Source: Bartonella vinsonii subsp. vinsonii
GTDB taxonomy: Bacteria > Pseudomonadota > Alphaproteobacteria > Rhizobiales > Rhizobiaceae
Length of the DNA stretch: 64,000 nt
Direction: 5' to 3'
NCBI RefSeq assembly: GCF_902825235.1
Contig: NZ_CADEAJ010000004.1
Coordinates: 99,456-163,455, forward strand
Part shown: positions 50,659 to 58,094 of the stretch, piece after piece
How positions within the stretch are numbered: position 1 is the first letter of the stretch
How the letters are laid out: every line of letters begins with the position of its first letter
Translations under genes and position numbers: made by a program
The notes under the pieces: model-generated
What the model saw: the letters and a program-made list of their open reading frames with translations, nothing else
The model's database searches: none
Told to the model about the DNA's origin: nothing

Positions 50659-51093
50659 ATGGGGATTTTAAAAGATTTGTTCTTAAAAAAACGTAAACAG
50701 CCAATGAAAAGGTTTGTTGCAACCGCAAGAGGGCATGCGCCATGGGGATTGGGAGTTACAGAGTATTTTTACAACATGTACGAATATGAGGATGGTTCTA
50801 GAGAATACGAGGAATTGCAAGGTGGACAATATCACGAGATACCTGATCACGTGGATTATAGCACTAAATCGCAAGTGAGAGGATGGCTTTACGGTGGTGA
50901 AATGCCGGATTCTATTTTGAGTTGTAAACCATTCATAGATGAGGTTAATAAAAAAATCAAAAAACGTACAAAGCAAGATGAGTTGATTTGTGAAATTACG
51001 AACGATGGCGAGGTATGTTATTCACAAGCTTGTGAGGATATGGACAGGGATCTAGAGAACGCCGTGAAAGCACTGAGACCAAATTTGGGCTGA
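50659..51093 (+). CDS. Phage protein of unknown function
   Basis: 144 residues from ATG 50659 (AAGGA upstream). Opens with a basic helix (GILKDLFLKKRKQPMKRF), then EYEDGSREYEELQGGQYHEI and VDYSTKSQVRGWLYGGEMPD. No domain recognised. Its last codons and stop lie in a CCAAATTTGG palindrome, so the C-terminus (LRPNLG) may derive from that inserted element. Confidence 0.6.
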   Translation: MGILKDLFLKKRKQPMKRFVATARGHAPWGLGVTEYFYNMYEYEDGSREYEELQGGQYHEIPDHVDYSTKSQVRGWLYGGEMPDSILSCKPFIDEVNKKIKKRTKQDELICEITNDGEVCYSQACEDMDRDLENAVKALRPNLG

Positions 51094-51206
51094 GTGAGTT
51101 TATTGAGCCCAAATTTGGGCCGGCTGAAAAGGGTCAATTCAAATTTGAAGCTACCTCATAACGCTTACTAAAAATTTAGTAAACGAGGGTCTCCCCAAAT
51201 TTGGGG
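51079..51206. repeat. Cluster of AAATTT-centred palindromes, left
   Basis: CCAAATTTGG (51079-51088), GCCCAAATTTGGGC (51107-51120), TTCAAATTTGAA (51138-51149), a near-palindrome around TTACTAAAAATTTAGTAA, and CCCCAAATTTGGGG (51193-51206). All share the AAATTT centre with changing but complementary arms. A related one lies inside the gene at 51733-51748. Confidence 0.85.
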
Positions 51207-51292
51207 GCACCTATAAAGCCTTATCTCATAAGCAAAAAATCTAGAGAAAACAATTGATAAAAAACAAAATGAAAAAAATTACAATAATCCCA

Positions 51293-51321
51293 TTGACAGT
51301 AAAACACGAATAGGATATTAC
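51293..51321 (+). promoter_or_regulatory. Sigma-70 promoter ahead of RNA element 1
   Basis: TTGACA (51293-51298), 17-nt spacer, TATTAC (51316-51321). Transcription would begin near 51328, within a GAATCACAC/GTGTGATTC hairpin, and run through element 1 into the antirepressor gene. Confidence 0.6.
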
Positions 51322-51443
51322 GAATCACACGCTCAAAAGCACTTTGAAAGCGGGAAAGTGTGATTCTCATATGTAATCTTTTTTCCGCAAATTGTCAAAG
51401 AGTTTTTAATTCAGAATATGCGTCTAGCATATGATGAGGGGAA

Positions 51444-51540
51444 TGCCGGGTGTGATTATGCCATACAAGACCCTTTCGAGGGGAAAGCATAACAATGGAC
51501 TTTCCGCTTTGTCCAAAGCGCCCGGCACTCTTTTAGAGTG
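51444..51540 (+). ncRNA. Structured leader RNA element, copy 1 (C4-like)
   Basis: P1: TGCCGGG (51444-51450) with CCCGGCA (51521-51527). P2: TTATGC with GCATAA, capped by CCC/GGG and the conserved CCATACAA. P3: TGGAC with GTCCA. P4: CACTC (51526-51530) with GAGTG (51536-51540). It lies 30 nt before the Rha/KilAC antirepressor start. Position and multi-hairpin form resemble the C4 antisense RNA of phage P1/P7 ant operons; that identity is inferred. Confidence 0.75.
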
Positions 51541-51569
51541 TAAAACCATTAATATCGCAAGGTGAAATT

Positions 51570-52319
51570 ATGACTAATTTAATTTACTTAAATCAAAATC
51601 AAATTGATAATCAAAACAAAATTAATGACTCAACAGTTCAAACCATGTCTAGTGTTGAAATTGCAGAGTTGTGTGGAAAAAGACATGACCATGTTATGCG
51701 TGATGTCAAGAAAATGCTTGAAGAAATTAGCGCCCCCAAATTTGGGGGGGCGGATTTTTTAGGCAGTTATATTGATGAACAAAAGAAACCACGCCCTTGT
51801 TATCATCTTCCAAAGCGCGAATGCTTAATTCTTATCTCAGGTTATAGCACCACATTACGTGCAAAGATAATTGACCGGTGGCAACAATTAGAAGAACAGT
51901 TAGCAGCGCCGAAAATCGATTACTCTAAACCTGAAGCATTACTTGGTGTCTTGAATCACTTACAAAGTCAAATAGATCAACAAAATAGCATGATTGCAGA
52001 ATTAGAACCAAAAGCAATGGCTCTTGATCACTTGCAACGTTCAGAAGGTTTATTAGGAATTAGAGAGGCAGCAAAGGATTTAGGAGTAGCACCTAATGAC
52101 TTAAGTGGTTTCTTAAGAAGAAATAAATGGGTTTATAAAATGGGACCAGATAGCCCATCATTGCCTTATCAAGATAAAATCAACAGAGGACTTATGGATT
52201 GTGTACTCACAACCATTAAAACCCTTGATGGGAGAGATAAAATCGTTTCTTCAGTAAAAATCACATCAAAAGGCATGGCTAAACTTGCTAAAGAGATTAA
52301 AAAACAAACTATACATTAG
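51570..52319 (+). CDS. Rha/KilAC-type phage antirepressor, second copy
   Basis: 249 residues; paralogue of 42304-43008. TMSSVEIAELCGKRHDHVMR, PCYHLPKRECLILISGYST, coiled linker, and a KilAC domain (LLGIREAAKDLGVAPND, VKITSKGMAKLA). Between the two N-terminal blocks it has the extra residues PKFGGA, encoded by the palindrome CCCCCAAATTTGGGGG (51733-51748), which the paralogue lacks. AAGGTGAA precedes ATG 51570. Carries structured RNA elements on both sides. Confidence 0.85.
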   Translation: MTNLIYLNQNQIDNQNKINDSTVQTMSSVEIAELCGKRHDHVMRDVKKMLEEISAPKFGGADFLGSYIDEQKKPRPCYHLPKRECLILISGYSTTLRAKIIDRWQQLEEQLAAPKIDYSKPEALLGVLNHLQSQIDQQNSMIAELEPKAMALDHLQRSEGLLGIREAAKDLGVAPNDLSGFLRRNKWVYKMGPDSPSLPYQDKINRGLMDCVLTTIKTLDGRDKIVSSVKITSKGMAKLAKEIKKQTIH

Positions 52320-52334
52320 TATATAATGATTCAT

Positions 52335-52434
52335 GCCGGGTGTGCTTACACCATACAATACCCTTTCTAGGGAAAAGTGTAAGCAACGGACTTGTGACCG
52401 TGGTTTTAGCGCCCGGCGCCCTTATAGGGGCGTC
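52335..52434 (+). ncRNA. Structured leader RNA element, copy 2 (C4-like)
   Basis: P1: GCCGGG (52336-52341) with CCCGGC (52413-52418). P2: GCTTACAC (52345-52352) with GTGTAAGC (52378-52385). P3: CGG (52388-52390) with CCG (52399-52401). P4: CGCCC (52418-52422) with GGGCG (52429-52433). A TATAAT hexamer lies at 52323-52328. No gene starts between it and copy 3. Its loop CCTTTCTA is complementary to TAGAAAGG in the ribosome site of the gene at 52781. Confidence 0.75.
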
Positions 52435-52557
52435 ACTCACATTTGAAATGTTGCCCTTTCAAAACAACAATATGTGAAATATTTTTAAAAAAGCATATTG
52501 ACACTAATAAACCATTATGTTAAACGAATCACAAGTGCCTAAGAAACACTTAGCTAT

Positions 52558-52640
52558 TAGCGGATAGGTTACGATACAACCTTTCCCATGCCTTTAAAAT
52601 ACTGATTGTTTTTTATGCTATTATTAGCATATATTGATTA
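52558..52640 (+). repeat. Conserved leader block upstream of element 3
   Basis: Begins GCGGATAGGTTACGA and continues with TCCCATGCCTTTAAAA. It recurs on the minus strand at about 60286-60367 before element 4. AGGTT/AACCT here and AGGTT/AGCCT there keep one small hairpin. A TTGACA at 52498-52503 is the likely -35 of this transcript, though its -10 is poor. Confidence 0.65.
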
Positions 52641-52740
52641 CATCGGGTGTAGCTATGCCATACAATACCCTTCGCGAGGGAAAAGCATAGCGACGGACTA
52701 ATAGCCGTGTTTCTTAGCACCCGATGCCCCTTATAGGGGT
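52641..52740 (+). ncRNA. Structured leader RNA element, copy 3 (C4-like)
   Basis: P1: CATCGGGTG (52641-52649) with CACCCGATG (52718-52726), nine perfect pairs. P2: GCTATGC (52652-52658) with GCATAGC (52685-52691). P3: CGG (52694-52696) with CCG (52705-52707). P4: CCCC (52727-52730) with GGGG (52736-52739). It ends 41 nt before the Rha-family start at 52781. Confidence 0.78.
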
Positions 52741-52780
52741 GTTAATAAGAAACTTACTAACTATTAGAAAGGTTTTTTCA

Positions 52781-53296
52781 ATGAAAAATCTAGTTACGAT
52801 CAACAAAGATGGTATTGCAGTCACAACTTCTCTCAAAATTGCAGAGGGCGTGGGTAATAGCCATGCTACTGTTATTAGATTGGTACGTAAAAATATTAAA
52901 GATTTTGAAGACTTTGGAAGGGTTGGATTTGAGATCGTACCCTTTAAAACGAATGGCGGGTGGCAAAAAAGAGAAATCGCAATCCTTAATGAATCACAAG
53001 CAACCCTTCTTATGACATATATGCGAAATAATGAAACCGTGCGCGCTTTTAAAAAAGCACTCGTTAAAGCTTTTTATGAATTAAAAAAACAATCAATAGA
53101 GCATGATTTGTTTTATAGAGATAAGGTCATCTCTTATGAAAGTTTAAGAACATCTGAGGGTATTGGCAAAATATTAGAATTGATAATGAGACGGTTGTTA
53201 CATGCAAATGAATTAGAAAAAGAACTTTATCATTACAAATTTATTACAAATGAAGCAAAGAGCCTCTTAACAAAGAGTATTGTGCAAACTGCTTAA
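52781..53296 (+). CDS. Rha-family phage regulatory protein
   Basis: 171 residues from ATG 52781 with AGAAAGG before it. The pRha pattern is clear: VTTSLKIAEGVGNSHATVIR, FGRVGFEIVPFKTNGGWQKR, ILNESQATLLMTYMRNNE and VRAFKKALVKAFYELKK. Rha proteins regulate or interfere with phage growth. A 76-nt conserved spacer leads to beta-helix gene C, so the two are cotranscribed behind RNA element 3. Confidence 0.88.
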   Translation: MKNLVTINKDGIAVTTSLKIAEGVGNSHATVIRLVRKNIKDFEDFGRVGFEIVPFKTNGGWQKREIAILNESQATLLMTYMRNNETVRAFKKALVKAFYELKKQSIEHDLFYRDKVISYESLRTSEGIGKILELIMRRLLHANELEKELYHYKFITNEAKSLLTKSIVQTA

Positions 53297-53372
53297 ATAA
53301 CAGGCGTTGCGGGGGCGCCTTCTCAAATTTCCATTAAAATGTTAGCAACTATTTAGATTAGGAGTAAAACCT
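53297..53372 (+). repeat. Beta-helix cassette spacer (before gene C)
   Basis: Carries GGCGTTGCGGGGGCGCC, then an AT-rich part ending in TTTAGATTAGGAG and the start of gene C. The same spacer type precedes the minus-strand beta-helix genes. Confidence 0.75.
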
Positions 53373-54140
53373 ATGACCAATAAAACTTTATCCAAAAAAT
53401 ATGAACTTACAAATGAAATGAAACAAGTTTTCCAACATAAGGATGGAAAAGATGTGCCTATAAAACTTTATCGCATTAAAGCTTTAAGAGATTTCGATGA
53501 TGTTAAGGCTGGTGATTTAGGCGGCTTTATCGAAAATGAAAGCAACTTATCACATGATGGCAATTGCTGGGTTTATGATGATGCGTGGGTCGGTATTAAT
53601 GGCGTCGTGTCTGATAATGCAAAACTTCGTAATGAAGCCGTTGTTGCTCTGTATGCTAAAGCATATGGCAATGCTGTCATTAGTGATAACGCTAAAGTTT
53701 TTAATCATGATACCCATGTTTATGACAATGCAAAGGTTTATGGTAATGCTAACGTTGCTGGTAAAGTGTTTATGCGTGGGAAGGGGGTGGTTACTGGAAA
53801 ATGCAGGATTAATGGCAATGCAAAGGTTTATGGTGATTCTAGCATTGCTGGTCAAGTTTGTGACAATGCCATGGTGTATGGAAAAGCCTTTATTGCTTTA
53901 GGTGCAAAAATTTATAACAATGCAAAGGCTTGGAATAGTGCAAAGATTTATGGCTCTGTTTATGGCAATGCAAAAGTATCAGGCTCTTCTATTATATTTG
54001 AGGGTGCTCATATTTTTGATAATGCAAGGGTTTATGCAAAGGCGGTTGTTGAAAAAGATGTCAAGGTTTATGGCAATGCTGTGATTAATGGCAATCAAAC
54101 AATATGTGAAGATATTTGTGGTGATGATAAAGCAGCGTAA
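53373..54140 (+). CDS. YdcK-like beta-helix protein C
   Basis: 255 residues. N-terminal module SKKYELTNE, RIKALRDFDDVKAGDLGG, NLSHDGNCWVYDDAW. About 28 irregular hexapeptide coils with YGNA units follow, and the tail is DICGDDKAA, as in genes F and H of the array. Downstream of the Rha gene, and closed by a terminator at 54163. It is the lone plus-strand stand-alone copy and may be the source or an offshoot of the array. Confidence 0.8.
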   Translation: MTNKTLSKKYELTNEMKQVFQHKDGKDVPIKLYRIKALRDFDDVKAGDLGGFIENESNLSHDGNCWVYDDAWVGINGVVSDNAKLRNEAVVALYAKAYGNAVISDNAKVFNHDTHVYDNAKVYGNANVAGKVFMRGKGVVTGKCRINGNAKVYGDSSIAGQVCDNAMVYGKAFIALGAKIYNNAKAWNSAKIYGSVYGNAKVSGSSIIFEGAHIFDNARVYAKAVVEKDVKVYGNAVINGNQTICEDICGDDKAA

Positions 54141-54162
54141 ATAACAGCTGGTCTCTTAAAAA

Positions 54163-54196
54163 AAAGCCGTGTCATTAACGACGCGGCTTTAATTTT
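54163..54196 (+). terminator. Terminator after beta-helix gene C
   Basis: AAAGCCGTGTC pairs with GACGCGGCTTT around ATTAAC (one G-T pair), then AATTTT. Related hairpins with the AAAGCCGTG arm occur at 54391 and 56552. Confidence 0.75.
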
Positions 54197-54390
54197 AGAA
54201 AAATTTAGTCAAGAAAAGGAGTATAAAAGAAGATACTAAACTACATTTAGTTTCTACATAAAATGTGTAAAATAGGCAAGATCTTTTTTATCAATTTGCA
54301 TCTTAAAACGCTTTGTGCTAATCTTATTTTGCAACGTAAATGTTGTATTTTGAGCCGTTTTCTAGGTTTGGAATCATACCCCCCTTAAAA
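54197..54390. other. Non-coding, between two terminators
   Basis: AT-rich, with no gene seen. TTTAGTC/TTTAG-type short repeats only. Confidence 0.45.
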
Positions 54391-54426
54391 ATAAAGCCGT
54401 GCCAATTAAGTTTGACACGGCTTTAT
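54391..54426. terminator. Bidirectional terminator between phage operon and brnTA
   Basis: ATAAAGCCGTG pairs perfectly with CACGGCTTTAT around a 14-nt loop. Symmetry fits termination of both the rightward operon and the leftward brnTA transcript. Confidence 0.75.
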
Positions 54427-54506
54427 TACGATATACTGTTTTAAATTATTCCATAAGCATCACTATATTTGCACAATCTGTATAAAAATGCAATATCAAA
54501 ATGCAA

Positions 54507-54812
54507 TTAACAATCGCTTGCTTTCTTTAAAACTTCACTCATTCGTATACGCCAGTCTTTACCTTGCGCCTTAAAAAAAGCAATAACATTAGAGTCAAGT
54601 CGTAAAGTAATCGCTTCTTTTGGAGACGCAATTGGAGGGCGTCCTCGTTTGCGACGCTCGTTATCTACATATTTAAAAAAGGAGGCTGGTAAAACTTCTG
54701 TAGCTGGTTTTAAACGTGCAAGTTCTTCATCTGTAAGCGGCGGTGAGTCCACCGCTTCCCAATCTTCTTTTGTGTAATAGCGCTTTTCTTTAAAGGTTTT
54801 TTTGATAGTCAT
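54507..54812 (-). CDS. brnA: BrnA-type antitoxin
   Basis: 101 residues from ATG 54812: YYTKEDWEAVDSPPLTDEEL, RKRGRPPIASPKEAITLRL, then the ribbon-helix-helix-like end DSNVIAFFKAQGKDWRIRM. BrnA binds the BrnT ribonuclease and represses the operon. Its start lies inside brnT, as usual. A brnT frameshift also leaves an open frame that runs from the brnT start straight into brnA (187 codons), so a BrnT-BrnA fusion could be made. Confidence 0.85.
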   Translation of the reverse strand: MTIKKTFKEKRYYTKEDWEAVDSPPLTDEELARLKPATEVLPASFFKYVDNERRKRGRPPIASPKEAITLRLDSNVIAFFKAQGKDWRIRMSEVLKKASDC

Positions 54813-55055
54813 TGAAAACCTCTCTTTCTTTCTTATTTGCATGACGGAAACTGATAATAGATATCGCTTCGGTGCCAAGTTGTGCAAAAATAACAACCGT
54901 GGTTCCATCAGCAAACGTCCAATAGCTTTCATGCGATTTGAATACGTTGCGTCAATAAAGGCGTGTTTCCACTCAAAGTAAATAACATCTGCGAAATCCA
55001 GCCCATGTTTATCAATGTTTAAAACTCTTTTAGGTTCATCCCATACTATTTTCAT
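54790..55055 (-). pseudogene. brnT: BrnT-type toxin, frameshifted
   Basis: Reads normally from MKIVWDEPKRVLNIDKHGLD to MKAIGR. The canonical continuation FADGTTVVIFAQLGTEAISI and RHANKKERE is then found in another frame and ends at 54790. Restoring one T in the run near 54917 (CGTTTGCT) repairs it. The toxin is therefore probably dead, while brnA survives. A minus-strand TTGACA lies at 55089-55084. Confidence 0.82.
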
Positions 55056-55172
55056 ATATTTTATGTACACTAAAAATAATATTTGTCAATAAATTGTTGA
55101 AAATATTGAAAAAAATAGAAAATTATGCTATAATTACACACATAAAAAGTGCATATATAATGGATTTGATAA

Positions 55173-55613
55173 ATGCTTAATAAAGTGATTTTAATTGGCT
55201 ATTTAGGTGCTGATCCAGAAAGCAAAACAATGGCATCTGGTAATGAGGTGGTTAATTTTCGCATGGCAACATCTGAAAGCTATACTGATAAGAGTACCAA
55301 TCAAAAGGTCAGCAAAACTGAATGGCATTCTGTAGTGGTTTTTAATCCACACTTAGCAAAGATTGCACTTCAATATCTCAATAAAGGCAGCAAAGTCTAT
55401 ATTGAAGGGCAGCTTCAAACCCGCAAATGGCAAGATAAAAATGGACAAGATCGTTACACAACAGAGATCGTCTTGCCTCATTACAAAGGGGATTTGAAGC
55501 TTTTAGATGGCAAAAATGATGATAATCAAGAGCAATCATCGCCTTATGACAGAAGCTACCAAAGACCTCTTGATATTCCTCATACCGTTATGAATGACAG
55601 CGTTCCTTTTTAA
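55173..55613 (+). CDS. ssb: Single-stranded DNA-binding protein (phage)
   Basis: 146 residues. One OB fold: MLNKVILIGYLGADPESK, FRMATSESYTD, EWHSVVVFNPHLAKIALQYL, KGSKVYIEGQLQTRKWQ. A short disordered linker and the partner-binding tail NDSVPF follow. Divergent from brnTA, and ends before a strong terminator. Likely supports phage replication and the ERF/YqaJ system. Confidence 0.93.
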   Translation: MLNKVILIGYLGADPESKTMASGNEVVNFRMATSESYTDKSTNQKVSKTEWHSVVVFNPHLAKIALQYLNKGSKVYIEGQLQTRKWQDKNGQDRYTTEIVLPHYKGDLKLLDGKNDDNQEQSSPYDRSYQRPLDIPHTVMNDSVPF

Positions 55614-55640
55614 GAAGGCAGTGTTGTGAAAAAAACAAAA

Positions 55641-55673
55641 AAAAGGGGACGCCCTAAAATGGCGTCCCCTTTT
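55641..55673 (+). terminator. Terminator after ssb
   Basis: AAAAGGGGACGCC-CTAAAAT-GGCGTCCCCTTTT, a perfect 13-bp stem with a T-run. Confidence 0.9.
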
Positions 55674-55675
55674 GT

Positions 55676-56506
55676 ATAAAAACATAATAAAATCAATATG
55701 TTGAATGTATTTATTTTATTTGAATCCACTTTAGAATCCACACTTTTATGCACGATTCAATTGACCATTTTTTATAAACAATAGCCATCTATAAACAGAG
55801 CATAAAAAGCAAATCATGATGCCAATATTATAACGCATGGGAGCATTCAAATAAAATGCAAAGCTGTTATCATCCATAACAGTTCATAAATTTTACAAGA
55901 CGTTTTTATCATAACATAATTGTATAGACGTAAAGAATGATAAGGATTTTGAAAAATATCGATTGATAGGTTTTTCTAAAAATTTAGAAAACGCTAGATA
56001 GCTACTTTGGAGTGATTGGGGTCACCCCAAATTTGGGGGCACCTCTTTAGATAACTATAGCGTCTTTAAATGCAAAGATTTGAAACGTTTTCTTTTGAAA
56101 AGGGTTAATCCAAATTTGGATTGAGTGATTAGGTCACCTCAAAAATGAGGGCACCTTCTTTATAAGCAGAGAGAAGTTAGATATATAACATCACTAAATG
56201 CCAATGTTTAAAGAGATCTATAGAAAGAGAACGCCCCCAAAATTGGGGTGGTTAATTCACTTAGCTCAAAAATAAGCTTAATACCTTTTAAAAAGGCGTT
56301 TTGATAGCATGCTTTCTTTCAAATTGACCGCCTCAAAAATGATGGCACTGTTATGAATAGGTTTGGAACCATCACAAAGCTAATAGGCTTTTTTCATTCA
56401 AATGTGATGATCTAAATTCAGAAGCATTCATTTATATTATTTTGGATAAGTTTTTAATAAAGAGAATAGAGCACTTGCGATATTAATACATTTTGTATAT
56501 ACGCAT
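55676..56506. other. Long non-coding region with palindromes
   Basis: About 830 nt with no believable gene. The left part is AT-rich with a GAATCCAC direct repeat (near 55719-55740). The middle, 56020-56350, holds a palindrome cluster. The right part is AT-rich and leads to a relic beta-helix start. Confidence 0.55.
56025..56248. repeat. Cluster of AAATTT-type palindromes, right
   Basis: CCCCAAATTTGGGG (56025-56038), AATCCAAATTTGGATT (56107-56122), CCTCAAAAATGAGG (56137-56150) and CCCCAAAATTGGGG (56235-56248). They sit in repeated frames of the type GTGATTAGGTCACC before and GGGCACCT after, also seen at 51185-51212. Confidence 0.8.
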
Positions 56507-56563
56507 TTATTCATTTGTTAATTTGTATTTTTTAGTTACATTTCTACTCACAAGCCGTGTCAT
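56507..56563 (-). pseudogene. Relic of a further beta-helix gene (I)
   Basis: 18 codons beginning MTRLVSRNVTKKYKLTNE and then a stop. This is the exact N-terminus type of genes C, D and G, with nothing of the rest left. It marks the far end of the array. Confidence 0.65.
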
Positions 56564-56580
56564 ATAAATTGGCACGGCTT
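56552..56580. terminator. Hairpin at the distal end of the beta-helix array
   Basis: AAGCCGTG pairs with CACGGCTT around a 13-nt loop; the T-run is on the plus side. It resembles the terminators at 54163 and 54391, and overlaps the relic gene I. Confidence 0.5.
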
Positions 56581-56651
56581 TCTTTTTTGCATTTTCTGTC
56601 TTTTCTTTTGAGATGGCATTAACCCATAAAAAGCACCCCCGCGTTTGTTGA

Positions 56652-57440
56652 TTATTCATTTGTCTCAATTCTTTCAATAATTTCCATAAGAATATCACTT
56701 TTAGAAACTTCCTTATTTTGCGGAACCTCCTTAATCTTACTTTGTCGATTGAGTTTTGCACGCCCACAAACGCGACCCCAGACCTTGACAGTATGAGCAA
56801 CCTGAGCCTTTTCATAAACAGAGCCATAAATTTCAGCACAGCCACTCACTTTTGCATAGTCATAAACCTTGCCATAGATTCTTGCACGGCTATTAACAAC
56901 AGCATGACCATAAACATGCGCATAATTAAAAAGACAGGCAGAACCTGAAACCTTGGCATTGCCATAGACCCTTGCATATTCAAAAAGATAACTATTATGA
57001 GAAAGATGCGCATTGCCATAAACATGGGCTTCAATTGAAACGCGACTATTGCCATAGACACGAGCCTTGCCATAAACATACCCAGATACAGAGGCATTGT
57101 TATAAACAAATGCATTGTCATATATTTGTGCATATTGAGAAATGAAAGCCTGATCACAAATTTGTGCATTGCCATAGACTTGACCACACACTTGAGACTG
57201 ATGACGTATTTTTGCATTCTCAGAAACACGAGCATGTCCATAAACCCATGCATCATCATAAACCCAACAATTGCCATCATGAGAGAGGTTGATTTCCTTT
57301 TCAATAAAGCCCCCAAGGTCACCAGCCTTGACATCATCAAAATCTCTTAAAGCACGAATGCGATAAAGCTTGGTAATTTTTTGTGTCATTTTATCTTTCA
57401 ATTGTTTCATTTCATTTGTTAATTGGTATTTTTTAGACAT
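56652..57440 (-). CDS. YdcK-like beta-helix protein D
   Basis: 262 residues, last intact gene of the array. SKKYQLTNE, RIRALRDFDDVKAGDLGG and NLSHDGNCWVYDDAW precede about 28 coils. The coils are interrupted several times by GxVYG half-units (CGQVYGNAQI, YGSVYEKAQV), which may mark turns or loops. The tail differs from the others: a charged segment KEVPQNKEVSKSDILMEIIE, possibly a coiled-coil or partner-binding end. Confidence 0.8.
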   Translation of the reverse strand: MSKKYQLTNEMKQLKDKMTQKITKLYRIRALRDFDDVKAGDLGGFIEKEINLSHDGNCWVYDDAWVYGHARVSENAKIRHQSQVCGQVYGNAQICDQAFISQYAQIYDNAFVYNNASVSGYVYGKARVYGNSRVSIEAHVYGNAHLSHNSYLFEYARVYGNAKVSGSACLFNYAHVYGHAVVNSRARIYGKVYDYAKVSGCAEIYGSVYEKAQVAHTVKVWGRVCGRAKLNRQSKIKEVPQNKEVSKSDILMEIIERIETNE

Positions 57441-57515
57441 AACAAACGCCTCACAATTTCGATTGTGTTAAAATTTGAACGGAAAATTTGAGAGAAAGGG
57501 GCGTCCCGCCACACC
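57441..57515 (-). repeat. Beta-helix cassette spacer (E to D)
   Basis: On the minus strand it reads GGTGTGGCGGGACGCCCC, then an AT-rich part to the start of D. The most diverged spacer of the set. Confidence 0.6.
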
Positions 57516-58010
57516 CTAGATGTTTAAAAAGGCTTTATTACGCAGCCAGATAATTCTTATTTCATTATGGGAAAGCTGCTCTACATAAGCTCTTGTTTTA
57601 ATATCATCACTTGTCTTTTCTAGAATCATAACAATGCCATGATTGGCATTTTCACAAACATGGAGATGATTTATCACACGGGCATGATCATAAATTCTTG
57701 CATTACCATAGACATGAGCATGATCAAAAATGATAGCCTTTCCAAAAACGCATGCCTTTCCATAAACAGAACCAGCGATAACAGAGTTATTATAGACCCT
57801 AGCATCTTCAGAAACATGACCAGGGTTTAAAACCAGAGCATCACCATAAACCCAGCAATTGCCATCATGAGAGAGGTTCTTTTCATTTTCGATAAAGCCA
57901 CCTAGTTGACCCGCCTTGACATCAGAAAAGTTTCTTAAAGCTTTAATGCGATAAAGTGTACGATTAGCAAAGAGACGTATTTCATTAGTGAGTGCAAATT
58001 TTTTTTGCAT
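57516..58010 (-). CDS. YdcK-like beta-helix protein E (short type)
   Basis: 164 residues. QKKFALTNE, RIKALRNFSDVKAGQLGG, NLSHDGNCWVYGDAL; then only about 11 coils (VYGKACVFGKAIIFDHAHVYG). The non-repeat tail runs from about 120 and includes AYVEQLSHNEIRI, shared with gene G. Lies between two long-type genes. Confidence 0.78.
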   Translation of the reverse strand: MQKKFALTNEIRLFANRTLYRIKALRNFSDVKAGQLGGFIENEKNLSHDGNCWVYGDALVLNPGHVSEDARVYNNSVIAGSVYGKACVFGKAIIFDHAHVYGNARIYDHARVINHLHVCENANHGIVMILEKTSDDIKTRAYVEQLSHNEIRIIWLRNKAFLNI

Positions 58011-58094
58011 AGCACCATTCCTTTATAAGAAGATTTACTTTTAAAATGAAAGAATTTGGAAAGCAGGCGCCCCCCGCCACGCCCGCGGTGTTAT
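58011..58094 (-). repeat. Beta-helix cassette spacer (F to E)
   Basis: Minus strand: CGTGGCGGGGGGCGCC, then CTTTCATT and an AT-rich run to the start of E. Confidence 0.75.
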
